DNA of 64,000 nucleotides, taken from assembly GCA_009746045.1 (NCBI GenBank), contig RPFO01000080.1, forward strand, positions 10,884,923-10,948,922. The letters run 5' to 3'. Both the position numbers and the translations under genes were made by a program. Source of the DNA: Mesostigma viride (taxonomy: Eukaryota > Streptophyta > Mesostigmatophyceae > Mesostigmatales > Mesostigmataceae). Positions 1 to 8,439 of the stretch are shown here, piece by piece (position 1 is the stretch's first letter; each line of letters starts with the position of its first letter). Under the pieces are notes generated by a model, which worked only from the letters and a program-made list of their open reading frames with translations, was not told the DNA's origin and searched no databases.

Positions 1-325
1 GACTGAACCATGGCACACACCACCCGGAGGAGAGCTGTATGGAGATAGCGGAACCAGTTCTGGTTCTGCTGGCCACCCATGCACGCAATGTAATGCGTCC
101 TGGAGTAGTATCGAGAGCAAGCCCGCAGCTGCCGCAGGACACACCCGCCTTGATGAGAGGTTGCGGGGCAAACAGCTGGTGGCGGAGCGCGATGGCGTTA
201 AGGGCCGGAACCAGCGTGACCAAAGGGCTCATGGGGAGGGCGCGCAGGAATGCAGCCCCCACGCTCACCTCAAGGGAAACGGAGTGAAGCCAAGCCTTCC
301 CCTGATCGTTCAAGCTCGCATGCAT
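1..325 (-). CDS. possible partial gene running off the left edge
   Basis: On the minus strand an open frame starts at an ATG (325-323) and has no stop for 108 codons before the window edge. Codons are GC-rich at third positions, unlike the AT-rich DNA just to the right, and the conceptual protein is not repetitive; it has a CxxC pair ('SCGSC') near its middle. I do not recognise a family. The internal GAG|GTGAGC near 258 could also be a splice donor, which would end an exon there. It may be an exon of a host gene or a chance frame; more sequence to the left would decide. Confidence 0.3.
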   Translation of the reverse strand, partial: MHASLNDQGKAWLHSVSLEVSVGAAFLRALPMSPLVTLVPALNAIALRHQLFAPQPLIKAGVSCGSCGLALDTTPGRITLRAWVASRTRTGSAISIQLSSGWCVPWFS

Positions 326-835
326 ATTATTGTTATTATAGCTAGCAGCTAATATACATTGGCAGGCATTATTGGCCAGGTACTCGATCAACTGATCATT
401 TTTCTGCATTTTACTTTTCACCACCACTCATGGGCATCCACCCCTGTTCCGGCCCTCAATCATGCATTGAAATTCTCATAAATGATGATCGGCGGCAGCT
501 GATAGAATCTTACTGTAGTTACGTTGGCCGGGGAGTACCGGTCGGCAAAAATGGAGGATTTGAACGCAGGGTGGGAGAGACCACTGAAACTGGTTGGTTG
601 GCAGTTTGCAGTATGAGCTAATATTTGCAGTGTGAAGTGCCAGGTAAACCACCAGCTGCTCAGTGTCGGAGTAAGTCTGAACCACTGATGACCCCCATGC
701 ATGCTAGCAGCGATACCCACATGCTTGGAGTACGCCAAAGAGTATATGTCGTGAACGCATCACATGTAATCGAGAATGTAATCGCATCACATGGATATCG
801 CTATAAATATCATTGGCCGTCTGGCCAGCTTATAT
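326..835. other. no gene seen
   Basis: AT-rich spacer with short interrupted frames only. It contains a small direct duplication, 'gtaatcg' followed by 'catcacatg', around 765-790. I see no coding, RNA or transposon signature. Confidence 0.5.
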
Positions 836-936
836 AATGACTCCAAACGAGTGACATCCGCAAGGGTATAGTAGTTTTGTTGTTTAGCTACACTCTCCAG
901 GTCTCGCTCTGAACGTCAGCCGGCCATAATTTACAT
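836..936 (-). repeat. left half of a dispersed repeat split by the LTR element
   Basis: Read on the minus strand, the bases next to the LTR element ('aaattatggccggctgacg') match the interior of the repeat copy at 21940-21965 ('aaattatggctggcttacg'). The other half of this copy is at 11697-11811, on the far side of the retrotransposon. A second short match, 'caagggtatag', occurs at both 870 and 11840. The two halves therefore belonged to one older repeat copy before insertion. Confidence 0.55.
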
Positions 937-941
937 TTCAC

Positions 942-1513
942 TGTTACGTCGCGTAACAATTCGTGTAGTTACGGACGTAATTTAGGTCTTTTGCCTCGGT
1001 TGTCCCTAGGTTTACGTTTAGGCTCCTACCGGGACATTATTGTCTTCGTAACAGTACTGTGGTACATTGGGTGCCGTTGGGCGCCGCGCCGCGTACTTTA
1101 TTAGTGGTCCTGATCCTGTGGTAGAATGTAGTGGACCAGCGTGCATCAGTAGATGTAGTGGACCAGCGTGCATCTGTAGGCGAGGGCCATGTCGGCCCGA
1201 GCGTGTTGGACCGTTGGTGACCATTTATGCGCGTTCTACCCCTTGTGTGTGCACTCGGCGTGTGTTAAATGAATTAACACATATAGGCTTGGGTCACGGC
1301 AGTGTAGTTGTGTTTCCTTCCTCTATTCCTGGAGTAAACGGGTTTTGGTAAATGGTTGTATGGCGTATTATAGTAACACATACGTTAATGCATTGAGATC
1401 AGCTCCGTCACGTTCGTCTTTCGCCAGAGGTTTGAGTAGAGGAGGCCTGACCAGTTTAGGTAGTATCAGGCCCATTAGAGGTAGAGGTGGAGGTAGATAT
1501 CCGCGGCGTAACA
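942..1513 (+). repeat. 5' LTR
   Basis: 572 bp, TG...CA ends, identical to the 3' LTR except one base. It contains an internal direct duplication 'gtagtggaccagcgtgcat' (around 1128-1172). A TATA-like 'tattatag' lies near 1366, but the U3/R/U5 borders cannot be set from sequence alone. Confidence 0.95.
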
Positions 1514-2019
1514 ATGGTTCCGGAGGAACTTCAGTAGGTAGAGAACAAGACGACGATCCGGCTTGCCACATACGCCTTTTCAAGACCCCTTCCGCGTCCA
1601 GGAATACGAAGCCGACACGTCCTTGATAGGTAATGGGCGGGTCGCCTTCAAGCTAGGAGAGTAGTGCTGCCCGTTTCGGGACACGCTCTACCTAGATGCT
1701 AGACCTGCTCGCAGCGGATAAACCCTTTCGTAGTTAGCCTGTCCTTCGCCTTGTTTTCCTGCTTACGGTTGTTTCCTGTCATAGATAGGGGAGTATTACT
1801 GTTCGGAGACGATTAGCGTCGCAGTACCTACACCTTTTCCTTCGTGTTGCTGCTCATTAGACGGCCGCACTCGCAGAAATTCACTGGGTCGCTGACTTTA
1901 GGACTACGAGCGCTGGACCGTTGTCGCCCTCGTCATTTCGGTGATCCAGATAACCCAGCTAAGTCGACTCCTACCCCTTCCACTCCTATCGTGACTACTC
2001 AAGAACAAGGTGCGTTACC
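1514..2019 (+). other. retrotransposon leader with candidate primer-binding site
   Basis: One base after the 5' LTR, 1515-1532 begins TGG and could pair with the CCA end of a tRNA ('tggttccggaggaac'). I cannot match it to a specific tRNA; it is not the common initiator-Met site. The rest of the leader is non-coding. A strong donor-like AAG|GTGCGT lies at 2009/2010, ten bases before the ATG of the next ORF. Confidence 0.5.
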
Positions 2020-2412
2020 ATGAGCCAGCGGCGATCTTTTACTGCTCCTTCCCATTCTTCTAGCGATAATAGTCTAGCTAAATATTACGTAGTGATTACG
2101 CCTCAATGGTCCTCCATTTTCCTTTCGTGGTCCGACGCTAGGAAGATCGTTCAGAATCGTGCATACAACGTAATTAGGTATAAGAAATTTATGTCCTTCG
2201 AAGAAGCTCAGCAGTTCCTTATAGATCATAGCCAAACAGATTTAGGTCTGCATGTACGCCCTATTCCTCATGGTCGTCCTCCAGTAGAAGCTCTAGTCTT
2301 TGCTACCCCTCCTTCTTCTCCCCCTAAACGGGCTGCATCTGCATCTGCTTCAGATACTCCTCTCACTTTGGAGTTTGGTTCACTATCCATTACTGTTGTT
2401 AAAAAGGATTGA
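2020..2412 (+). CDS. retrotransposon upstream ORF with RNase H1-type hybrid-binding domain
   Basis: A 130-residue protein starting at ATG 2020. Residues 21-69 match the pattern of the N-terminal hybrid-binding domain of eukaryotic RNase H1 and the related caulimovirus protein VI domain: 'YYVV', then 'IFLSWSDA', a basic stretch, 'YKKFMSFEEAQQFL'. In RNase H1 this fold binds RNA/DNA hybrids. The C-terminal half is Pro/Ser-rich and looks disordered. The ORF lies before gag in a different frame. A good donor (2010) and a pyrimidine-rich acceptor (2476-2477) bracket it exactly, so it may be expressed only from unspliced RNA. A role in handling the RNA/DNA intermediate is inference. Confidence 0.75.
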   Translation: MSQRRSFTAPSHSSSDNSLAKYYVVITPQWSSIFLSWSDARKIVQNRAYNVIRYKKFMSFEEAQQFLIDHSQTDLGLHVRPIPHGRPPVEALVFATPPSSPPKRAASASASDTPLTLEFGSLSITVVKKD

Positions 2413-2477
2413 TTTTAATTTTGTTCTTGCTTCAGGCCTTCAAGGTTTTTCCTTTTTCCTTTGTTGTCTTCTTTTAG

Positions 2478-2503
2478 ATTCCTATTCCTTTACGTAATTA
2501 CGG
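2478..2503 (+). promoter_or_regulatory. putative spliced gag leader after acceptor 2476-2477
   Basis: A pyrimidine-rich run ending 'cttcttttag' precedes the gag ATG by 26 bases and looks like a splice acceptor pairing with the donor at 2010. Splicing would remove the HBD ORF and place gag first on the mRNA. This is seen only as sequence signals. Confidence 0.35.
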
Positions 2504-4252
2504 ATGGATCCAGTGGGTGGAGATATGTCGCCCATACCTACCAATAACAATAACAATAACAATAACAATAACAATAACAATAACAATACTCGTGGTAACC
2601 GACGGGACTCCTTGGAAACGGTACACCATCTTACCCCTCAAGGTATTCTGCGTACCTCACCTCCTTCTCCTGTTGCTGGTGGTCGCCGTCGTCCCTCAAT
2701 TACCCCACCTACCTATGAACAACGTATTTCACAAGTCAGATTTAGTGATGATCCTTCTTTTGCTGTGAACCAGGCCCCTGCCCCTCCTGCAACCCTGGCT
2801 CAACCCCCCACCAGGTCCTCACTAACCAACAATGTTGCTAGGCCTCCTTCCCACCCTATGCCTTCCATGCCTGCGTTTAACACGGGTCGTGCCTCTGCCC
2901 CTGTCGGCCCTTCTGGGCGCCCTAGTGCAGTTCCCTTTTACCCACCTGCTTCCTGGTCCTACCCTGAGACGGCCTATGAGGCAGCCCAGGCCCCTACCCG
3001 TGTGGCTGATTTAGAAGTTAACAGTGATTTCAGCACCATGCCCCTAGATGATAGAAATTATGATCATTTTGCCTACTCCTCTCTTCGTGAGCAATATACT
3101 GTCCCCTTTTCTTATGGGCACCAGCCTGAAACGGTGGCCCCTTCTAGACCCCTACCCAAGACTTTTCCTCTTCCTTCCTTCTATCCCGCTTATGTAGCAG
3201 TGGAAGATAGTGGCCCTATGGGAAAAACTGATTCTTCTAATCCCCCTAAGCCTCCTGCTCTTCCCCTCTTTGCCAACCTTCCTAAGCTGGATGTCAAGTC
3301 TACCCCTCAACAGTTTTTCACCTTCATTATGTTGCTCACCCAGAACACAGAGTCCTGGCAGAACCACAATAGGTGGCGCCTCTCTGATGCTGTACTAGTT
3401 CCTCATTATCTTACTACCTGCATTACTCCTGAGCTTGCTAACCTCATCCAGTGTGAGTCTCTTGCCTCTCATGCCTACCCAAACTCTGTAGCAGAATTGT
3501 TCAAGCGTTTAGAGAACCATTTAGTCCCTCCCGATGCAGATTGGCAGGATAGATTATCCTTTGGTACCTTGCAGCAGGGTACCAAGTCCTTCAAAGAATA
3601 TATGAAAGAGTTTGATGCCCAGATGGTACGAATTAGGGATTTGTCGGGCGCAGAAGTACGTGCCCGCTTCCTCCAGGGCCTCAGTAGACCCTTATTACGT
3701 GAAGTCAAGCGCCAGTTCTCTGCCTACCGTTTTACTGATCTGCCCCTCAAGCATGTGCGCCAGCATCTCTTGCGTGTAGCAGATTTCTTCACCACCCCTT
3801 CTCTTCCTACCCGTTCCCGTATTAATAATATTATCCTTACCCCTGAGGAGGAGAACTCCTATGTAGAAGAATTAGATATCTGTGTTACTGACCTTTCAGC
3901 CCTTGATGTCTCTCATATCACATGCTATCATTGTAAGGAAGTAGGTCATCTTAAACGTGAGTGCCCCAAGTTCCTTTCGGGTGCTCCCCCTCATCCCGAC
4001 GCTCGCCCTCCTCGTACCCCTCAGCGTGCTCCTATTCGTCCCACTTCAGGACGCATTCCTTCAGCTACCCCTAGTAGGCTGAATGCTGTGCAGACAGGAT
4101 CCCCAGGGTTCCCCTATGATAATCAGGCTCCCGCACCCTCTTCAATCCCTCGTGACCCTCCAGCAGTGGCTTTTCCGCCAGGGTCTTCTTCGGGGTTAGT
4201 TCCTATGGATTTGGGGGGGAGGGGGAACAGTAGGCCTGTCAGCCGGGGGTAA
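2504..4252 (+). CDS. gag: gag polyprotein
   Basis: 582 residues from ATG 2504; forms the virus-like particle. An Asn run encoded by (AACAAT)n covers residues 14-28, followed by a long Pro/Ser-rich region. The conserved gag core spans about residues 256-405, beginning near 'PKLDVKSTPQQFF' and containing 'FKEYMKEFDAQM' and 'RARFLQGL'. A CX2CX4HX4C zinc knuckle follows at residues 474-487 ('CYHCKEVGHLKREC'), the RNA-binding nucleocapsid motif. The frame ends at TAA 4250-4252 just after a G7-A-G5 tract (4213-4225); the protease frame is already open there. Confidence 0.92.
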   Translation: MDPVGGDMSPIPTNNNNNNNNNNNNNNNTRGNRRDSLETVHHLTPQGILRTSPPSPVAGGRRRPSITPPTYEQRISQVRFSDDPSFAVNQAPAPPATLAQPPTRSSLTNNVARPPSHPMPSMPAFNTGRASAPVGPSGRPSAVPFYPPASWSYPETAYEAAQAPTRVADLEVNSDFSTMPLDDRNYDHFAYSSLREQYTVPFSYGHQPETVAPSRPLPKTFPLPSFYPAYVAVEDSGPMGKTDSSNPPKPPALPLFANLPKLDVKSTPQQFFTFIMLLTQNTESWQNHNRWRLSDAVLVPHYLTTCITPELANLIQCESLASHAYPNSVAELFKRLENHLVPPDADWQDRLSFGTLQQGTKSFKEYMKEFDAQMVRIRDLSGAEVRARFLQGLSRPLLREVKRQFSAYRFTDLPLKHVRQHLLRVADFFTTPSLPTRSRINNIILTPEEENSYVEELDICVTDLSALDVSHITCYHCKEVGHLKRECPKFLSGAPPHPDARPPRTPQRAPIRPTSGRIPSATPSRLNAVQTGSPGFPYDNQAPAPSSIPRDPPAVAFPPGSSSGLVPMDLGGRGNSRPVSRG

Positions 4253-5093
4253 CCTGGACAGGTCCTTAGATAGTACCCCAGATAAAAATTTTTGCCTGCC
4301 TGTTTTTATAACCTCTGTAGGAGCTGAATCTTCCCTACCACTACGTGTGCGTCCTCTTATGTTCTTGAATGGTGGTTTAACCGTCCCTCACACTGTTGTA
4401 GACCCCTTCTTGCATGCTGATGAACTCTTGAATGTCTCTGTGTTGGTAGATAGCGGTGCGGCTAGCTCCTTTGTGAGCGAGGCCCTAGTTAGGCGTTTAG
4501 GACTAGTCCCTACCCCTCACACCAAACCTGTCACTGTTCATTATGCTGATGGTCGCACCAGTCATTCCCCGGGTACGGTGTCCCTTCCCCTGGTCATACA
4601 AGGACGTACTGTCAACCTGACGGCCACTATAGGCCCTATCACTACCGCTGATGTATTACTAGGATTAGATTGGCACCAGGATAATAAGATTACTATTAAT
4701 TATGATACCATGGTCATTTGGTTTCCAGATAGCTCTTACTGGGTACCAGAACGTCATTATAGATTGGAAAATTTATCCTTGGTAGATATTACTCCTCCTA
4801 CACCTGTTGATCCTCCTGTAAGACCTATACCTGAAGTATTAATGTCCAATGATGAGTTGCGTTCTGAACTAAAGGAATATGGATATTTATTATGTATGTT
4901 CCTTCAGTTAGAAGTACAGGAGATACCTATCACTAATAATAGTGTGGATATAGATATAAACACAGTGGATACAATAGGAGTGGGATTTACTGAAAATGAA
5001 ATAGTAAGATACATGGCTGTGATAGATTCCTCAAAAGTTTTGAAGAAAAGACTCCTTCTTATCCTCCTCCTCGTTCTGTTTTACACCGTGTAG
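4251..5093 (+). CDS. pol: retropepsin (protease) segment of pol
   Basis: Open in the frame +1 relative to gag from before the gag stop. The catalytic motif 'VLVDSGAASSFVSE' (around 4440-4480) is the D-S/T-G active site of retroviral-type aspartic proteases, and 'DVLLGLDWH' (around 4650-4675) is the second conserved block. It would process the gag-pol polyprotein as a dimer. No convincing ATG starts it, so fusion to gag by frameshifting at the G-tract (4213-4225) is likely; the shift needed is +1 or -2. The frame runs past the domain into a Leu-rich tail and stops at 5093, while RT continues in the frame one base back from about 5033. Confidence 0.88.
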   Translation, partial: NLDRSLDSTPDKNFCLPVFITSVGAESSLPLRVRPLMFLNGGLTVPHTVVDPFLHADELLNVSVLVDSGAASSFVSEALVRRLGLVPTPHTKPVTVHYADGRTSHSPGTVSLPLVIQGRTVNLTATIGPITTADVLLGLDWHQDNKITINYDTMVIWFPDSSYWVPERHYRLENLSLVDITPPTPVDPPVRPIPEVLMSNDELRSELKEYGYLLCMFLQLEVQEIPITNNSVDIDINTVDTIGVGFTENEIVRYMAVIDSSKVLKKRLLLILLLVLFYTV

Positions 5094-6727
5094 TTATCAA
5101 GGACGGTGCAGTTCCTACGCACTCTCCGATGTATAGAATGGGCCCTACCGAGTTAAAGGAACTAAAACAGATTTTAGTGTCATTATTAGAAGCAGGATTG
5201 ATAGAGCCTAGTAACTCCCCCTACTCAGCTGGTGTCCTGTTAGTTCCTAAGCCAAATGGCAAGTTTCGCCTAGTTACTGATTATAGGAAGTTGAATGATA
5301 TTACTGTGAAGTCTAAATACCCTCTACCTCGTATTGATGATATATTTAATAAGGTTAAAGGTTCCACTTGTTTCACAGTACTGGATTGTGCGGATGGTTT
5401 TTGGCAGTTGCGGATAGCTCCTGAGGATTGCCATAAAACCGCCTTTGCTACCCCTTTTGGTCATTACCAGTTTAGAGTAGCGGCTATGGGACTCTGTAAC
5501 TCGCCTGCCTCTTTTCAAATGTTAATGAATGAAGTGCTTAGACCTGTTATGGGAAATTCTCACCTTCCTCAGGTGTCCTCTGATTTAAAGGATCCTTCCT
5601 TCTCCTCTGTTTCTTTATCTGAGCATGACCGTTCTTGTGCTCAAGCTTACTTAGATGATATTCTTATTTACTCTCCTGATTTTGAAACGCACCTACGTGA
5701 TTTAAAGAAAGTATTAGAAATCATGGCTGAAAATTCTTTGTGGGCGCGCCGTGCTAAAGTTCGTTCGGGTAGGAGTGTCCCATTTTTAGGGCACGTTCTG
5801 TCAGATGCCGGGGTCGCTACCGACCCGGATAAAACTAAGTCAATTCAGGAATGGCCTACCCCTACCGACGTTAAAGGTGTACGTAGTTTTCTAGGAATTG
5901 CTTCTTACTATAGGCGTTTTATCCCGCGTTTCGCAACTATAGCAGCCCCTATTAATCATTTATTAAAGAAGGATATCCCCTTTGTTTGGAGTAGTGAATG
6001 TCAGTCGGCTTTTCAGTGCCTAAAATCCCTACTCCTTTCCCCTCCTGTACTCATCCTACCGGATACTACTAAACCCTTTGTTGTGGCTACAGATGCTAGT
6101 AAGGTAGCTATAGGTGGCGTCCTTCTCCAGGATCAGGGTCAGGGCTTACAGCCAATTGAGTATATCTCTAGGACAATGCTCCCTGCGGAGCGTAACTATC
6201 CCGTACACCAGCAGGAACTCTTAGCGGTGGTGTATTGTTGCCACGCGTGGCAGCACTTTCTTAAAGGTGCTCAATTTGATGTCTGCCTGAATGAACCCTG
6301 TGAGCTAGATCCTTATAGATTAGTTATCCAAACGGATCACCGTCCCCTTACCCATCTTCTCTCCCAACCCAACCTTACCCCTCGGCAAGCGCGCTGGATG
6401 GAATTTTTAGCACAGTTTTCCCCTTTTAAACTTCAGTATGTCAAGGGTGTAGATAACATAGTACCAGATGCACTCTCTCGTCGTGCAGACTACTCCTTTT
6501 TCGAGGACCTTGATGTTCTCAATACTACTCTAGTTCCTACTACTATGGGTGTAACCCCTTATGGTGAACTACCTGATGATGAATCCTATGCCTACCTCTT
6601 TCATACAGCTGTTCGCATGCCTGATCTCCTTTCTCACGTAGGACTCTCTCTCCCGTGTGAGGCCCTTCCCGTGGCCTCGGTGGGGGGGAGGGGAAAAATA
6701 AAATTTCTATACCGCTTAGCCATATAG
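5036..6727 (+). CDS. pol: reverse transcriptase and RNase H segment of pol
   Basis: Same frame as gag. RT motifs in order: 'GLIEPSNSPYSAGVLLVPK', 'RLVTDYRKLN', 'VLDCADGFWQL', 'MGLCNSPASFQ', then the catalytic 'YLDDILIYS' with Asp codons 5654-5659. RNase H follows with acidic residues in 'VATDASK' (about 6085), 'HQQELLAVV' (about 6210) and 'QTDHRPL' (about 6330), ending with 'DALSRR'. It copies element RNA into DNA. Two odd insertions are visible: about 26 residues between 'EVLRPVMGN' and 'AQAYLDD', and about 15 before 'QTDHRPL'. The frame ends at 6727; a G7-A-G4-A5 tract (6682-6698) marks where the integrase frame takes over by a -1 shift. Confidence 0.95.
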   Translation, partial: SFEEKTPSYPPPRSVLHRVVIKDGAVPTHSPMYRMGPTELKELKQILVSLLEAGLIEPSNSPYSAGVLLVPKPNGKFRLVTDYRKLNDITVKSKYPLPRIDDIFNKVKGSTCFTVLDCADGFWQLRIAPEDCHKTAFATPFGHYQFRVAAMGLCNSPASFQMLMNEVLRPVMGNSHLPQVSSDLKDPSFSSVSLSEHDRSCAQAYLDDILIYSPDFETHLRDLKKVLEIMAENSLWARRAKVRSGRSVPFLGHVLSDAGVATDPDKTKSIQEWPTPTDVKGVRSFLGIASYYRRFIPRFATIAAPINHLLKKDIPFVWSSECQSAFQCLKSLLLSPPVLILPDTTKPFVVATDASKVAIGGVLLQDQGQGLQPIEYISRTMLPAERNYPVHQQELLAVVYCCHAWQHFLKGAQFDVCLNEPCELDPYRLVIQTDHRPLTHLLSQPNLTPRQARWMEFLAQFSPFKLQYVKGVDNIVPDALSRRADYSFFEDLDVLNTTLVPTTMGVTPYGELPDDESYAYLFHTAVRMPDLLSHVGLSLPCEALPVASVGGRGKIKFLYRLAI

Positions 6728-8364
6728 CGACTAGGTCAGGAAAGTCTTATGAAAACGTAGTCCCTCTAGGACCTCCCCTTCTCTTTGGCAAGGCGGTAGG
6801 AGATCTCTTTAAACCTGTTCTGGATACCTCTGTAGCGATGCCTACCTCTGATCTTGAACGCCTTATTAGTAGATTTACGGCCACTGAGCCGGAAGCATTA
6901 GCTGCCATTGCTGCCCATCCCCAACAATTAGGCAAGCACCCTTGTAAATTTGTAGGTGGGTTTTTATATGTGCAGATAGCAGATTCTCCCCCTCAATGGC
7001 GCCTGTATGTCCCTCCTATCTGTCGCTCCTCCTTGCTCTTTGAGTTGCATGACTTAGCTGCTCATCAGGGTGGTAAACGGGTACGGGACTTAGTAGCCCG
7101 CTCTTATTACTGGCCTTCCCTTTATAAGGATGTAGATGAGTATGTTAGAACTTGTCAATCTTGCCAGGAGATGAAACCCAATAACGTAGGACAGATAGCA
7201 GAACCTAGGACCTTGCCTGACCCCATCATGCCGTGGGATTCTATCATGATGGATTTTGTAGGACCTTTTAGAAAGAATGATAGGGGCAATGCCCAAATCC
7301 TTGTGTTCATAGATCGTTTTACTCGTATGTGCCATCTTGTGCCGTGTCCTTTAGAACTCACAGCACGTGATTGCGCACGCCTATACCTCAATAATGTATA
7401 CAGATATCATGGTTTGAGTAGGCAGTTTATTAGTGATAAGGATAAGTTATTTACCTCAGATTTTTGGCAGCAGTTTTTCGCTGCCATCGGTACCAAGGTT
7501 ACCTATGGTACTGCCTACCACTCTTCCTCCTCTCATTTAGTAGAGCGTCTTAATAGGGTAGTAGAAGAAGCGCTTAGGCACTATGTTAATGGCTCGGGTA
7601 GTGATTGGGAGGATTATTTATGTTTGGTAGAGTTCTCCCTCAACAATTGTCCCCAAGCTGCGCATGGATATACGCCCTTCTTCTTAGATACTGGTAGACA
7701 GCCTCTTACTCCTACCTCTCTCTTAGCTAGTCCTCTACGGGACAAGGATGATGTGTCCCGAGATACTGTAGAAGGTGTACAGTCCTTACTAGATAGAATG
7801 AAAACTGCTCATGACCACGCGATCTCAGGGTACCAAAAAGCTCAGTCTAAGTACCTTGCTAGGTTGCGTGCCTCCTTAGATAGAAGAGCACCTGAGATAG
7901 AAATAGGAGATCTAGTATTAGTAGAAGGCCCCCGTGTTGGCCGTTTTGCTCATAAGTTTGAAGCAGAACTTAAGGTCAAACTTAGGCCCGCCTTCTTAGG
8001 ACCCTTCCATGTTTTGTCTAGAGTAGGAAATTTCCTATATAAAGTCGATATCCCTACCTCTTGGCAGACACATTCGAACACCTTCCATAGGAGCCAGCTA
8101 AAACTGTACCACCCTAGTACGTTCGCTGGTAGAGAGCTAGCGCCTGCCCCTTTAGAGCATAACCCTGACACTGGGGAGGTAGAAGACGAAGTAGAGGGTA
8201 TCGTGGCCCATAGAGATATCAAAAAGGGCCGCGGTACCCAGCGCCAGTATAAGGTGAAGTGGATGTATGCTCGTAGTGAGGTAGATAAGGTCTGGTATAC
8301 GGAAAGTGAGCTAGATGGGTGTAGTCGCCTGCTGCAGGAGTATAAAACCCTGCACAAGCTCTAG
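6682..8364 (+). CDS. pol: integrase with C-terminal chromodomain
   Basis: Open from the G-tract at 6682; the first ATG is at 6838. The zinc-binding HHCC domain is 'HDLAAH' ... 'CQSC' (about 7047-7170). The DDE core has Asp in 'MMDFVG' (about 7250), Asp in 'FISDKDKLF' (about 7428; relatives usually read SDRG here) and Glu in 'HLVERLNR' (about 7540). After the GPY/F-like region, residues coded at about 8195-8305 match a chromodomain ('VEGIVAHRD', 'YKVKWMY', 'VWYTESEL'). Integrase inserts the cDNA; in chromoviruses the chromodomain steers insertion to modified chromatin. It stops at TAG 8364. Confidence 0.93.
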   Translation, partial: GGEGKNKISIPLSHIATRSGKSYENVVPLGPPLLFGKAVGDLFKPVLDTSVAMPTSDLERLISRFTATEPEALAAIAAHPQQLGKHPCKFVGGFLYVQIADSPPQWRLYVPPICRSSLLFELHDLAAHQGGKRVRDLVARSYYWPSLYKDVDEYVRTCQSCQEMKPNNVGQIAEPRTLPDPIMPWDSIMMDFVGPFRKNDRGNAQILVFIDRFTRMCHLVPCPLELTARDCARLYLNNVYRYHGLSRQFISDKDKLFTSDFWQQFFAAIGTKVTYGTAYHSSSSHLVERLNRVVEEALRHYVNGSGSDWEDYLCLVEFSLNNCPQAAHGYTPFFLDTGRQPLTPTSLLASPLRDKDDVSRDTVEGVQSLLDRMKTAHDHAISGYQKAQSKYLARLRASLDRRAPEIEIGDLVLVEGPRVGRFAHKFEAELKVKLRPAFLGPFHVLSRVGNFLYKVDIPTSWQTHSNTFHRSQLKLYHPSTFAGRELAPAPLEHNPDTGEVEDEVEGIVAHRDIKKGRGTQRQYKVKWMYARSEVDKVWYTESELDGCSRLLQEYKTLHKL

Positions 8365-8439
8365 TGTCAGACCTTCTCCTCTCTTACGTTACGTCTGCTG
8401 TCGACGGGTGGTTGGTTGTCCCCTCCCTCCGCAGCCGTC

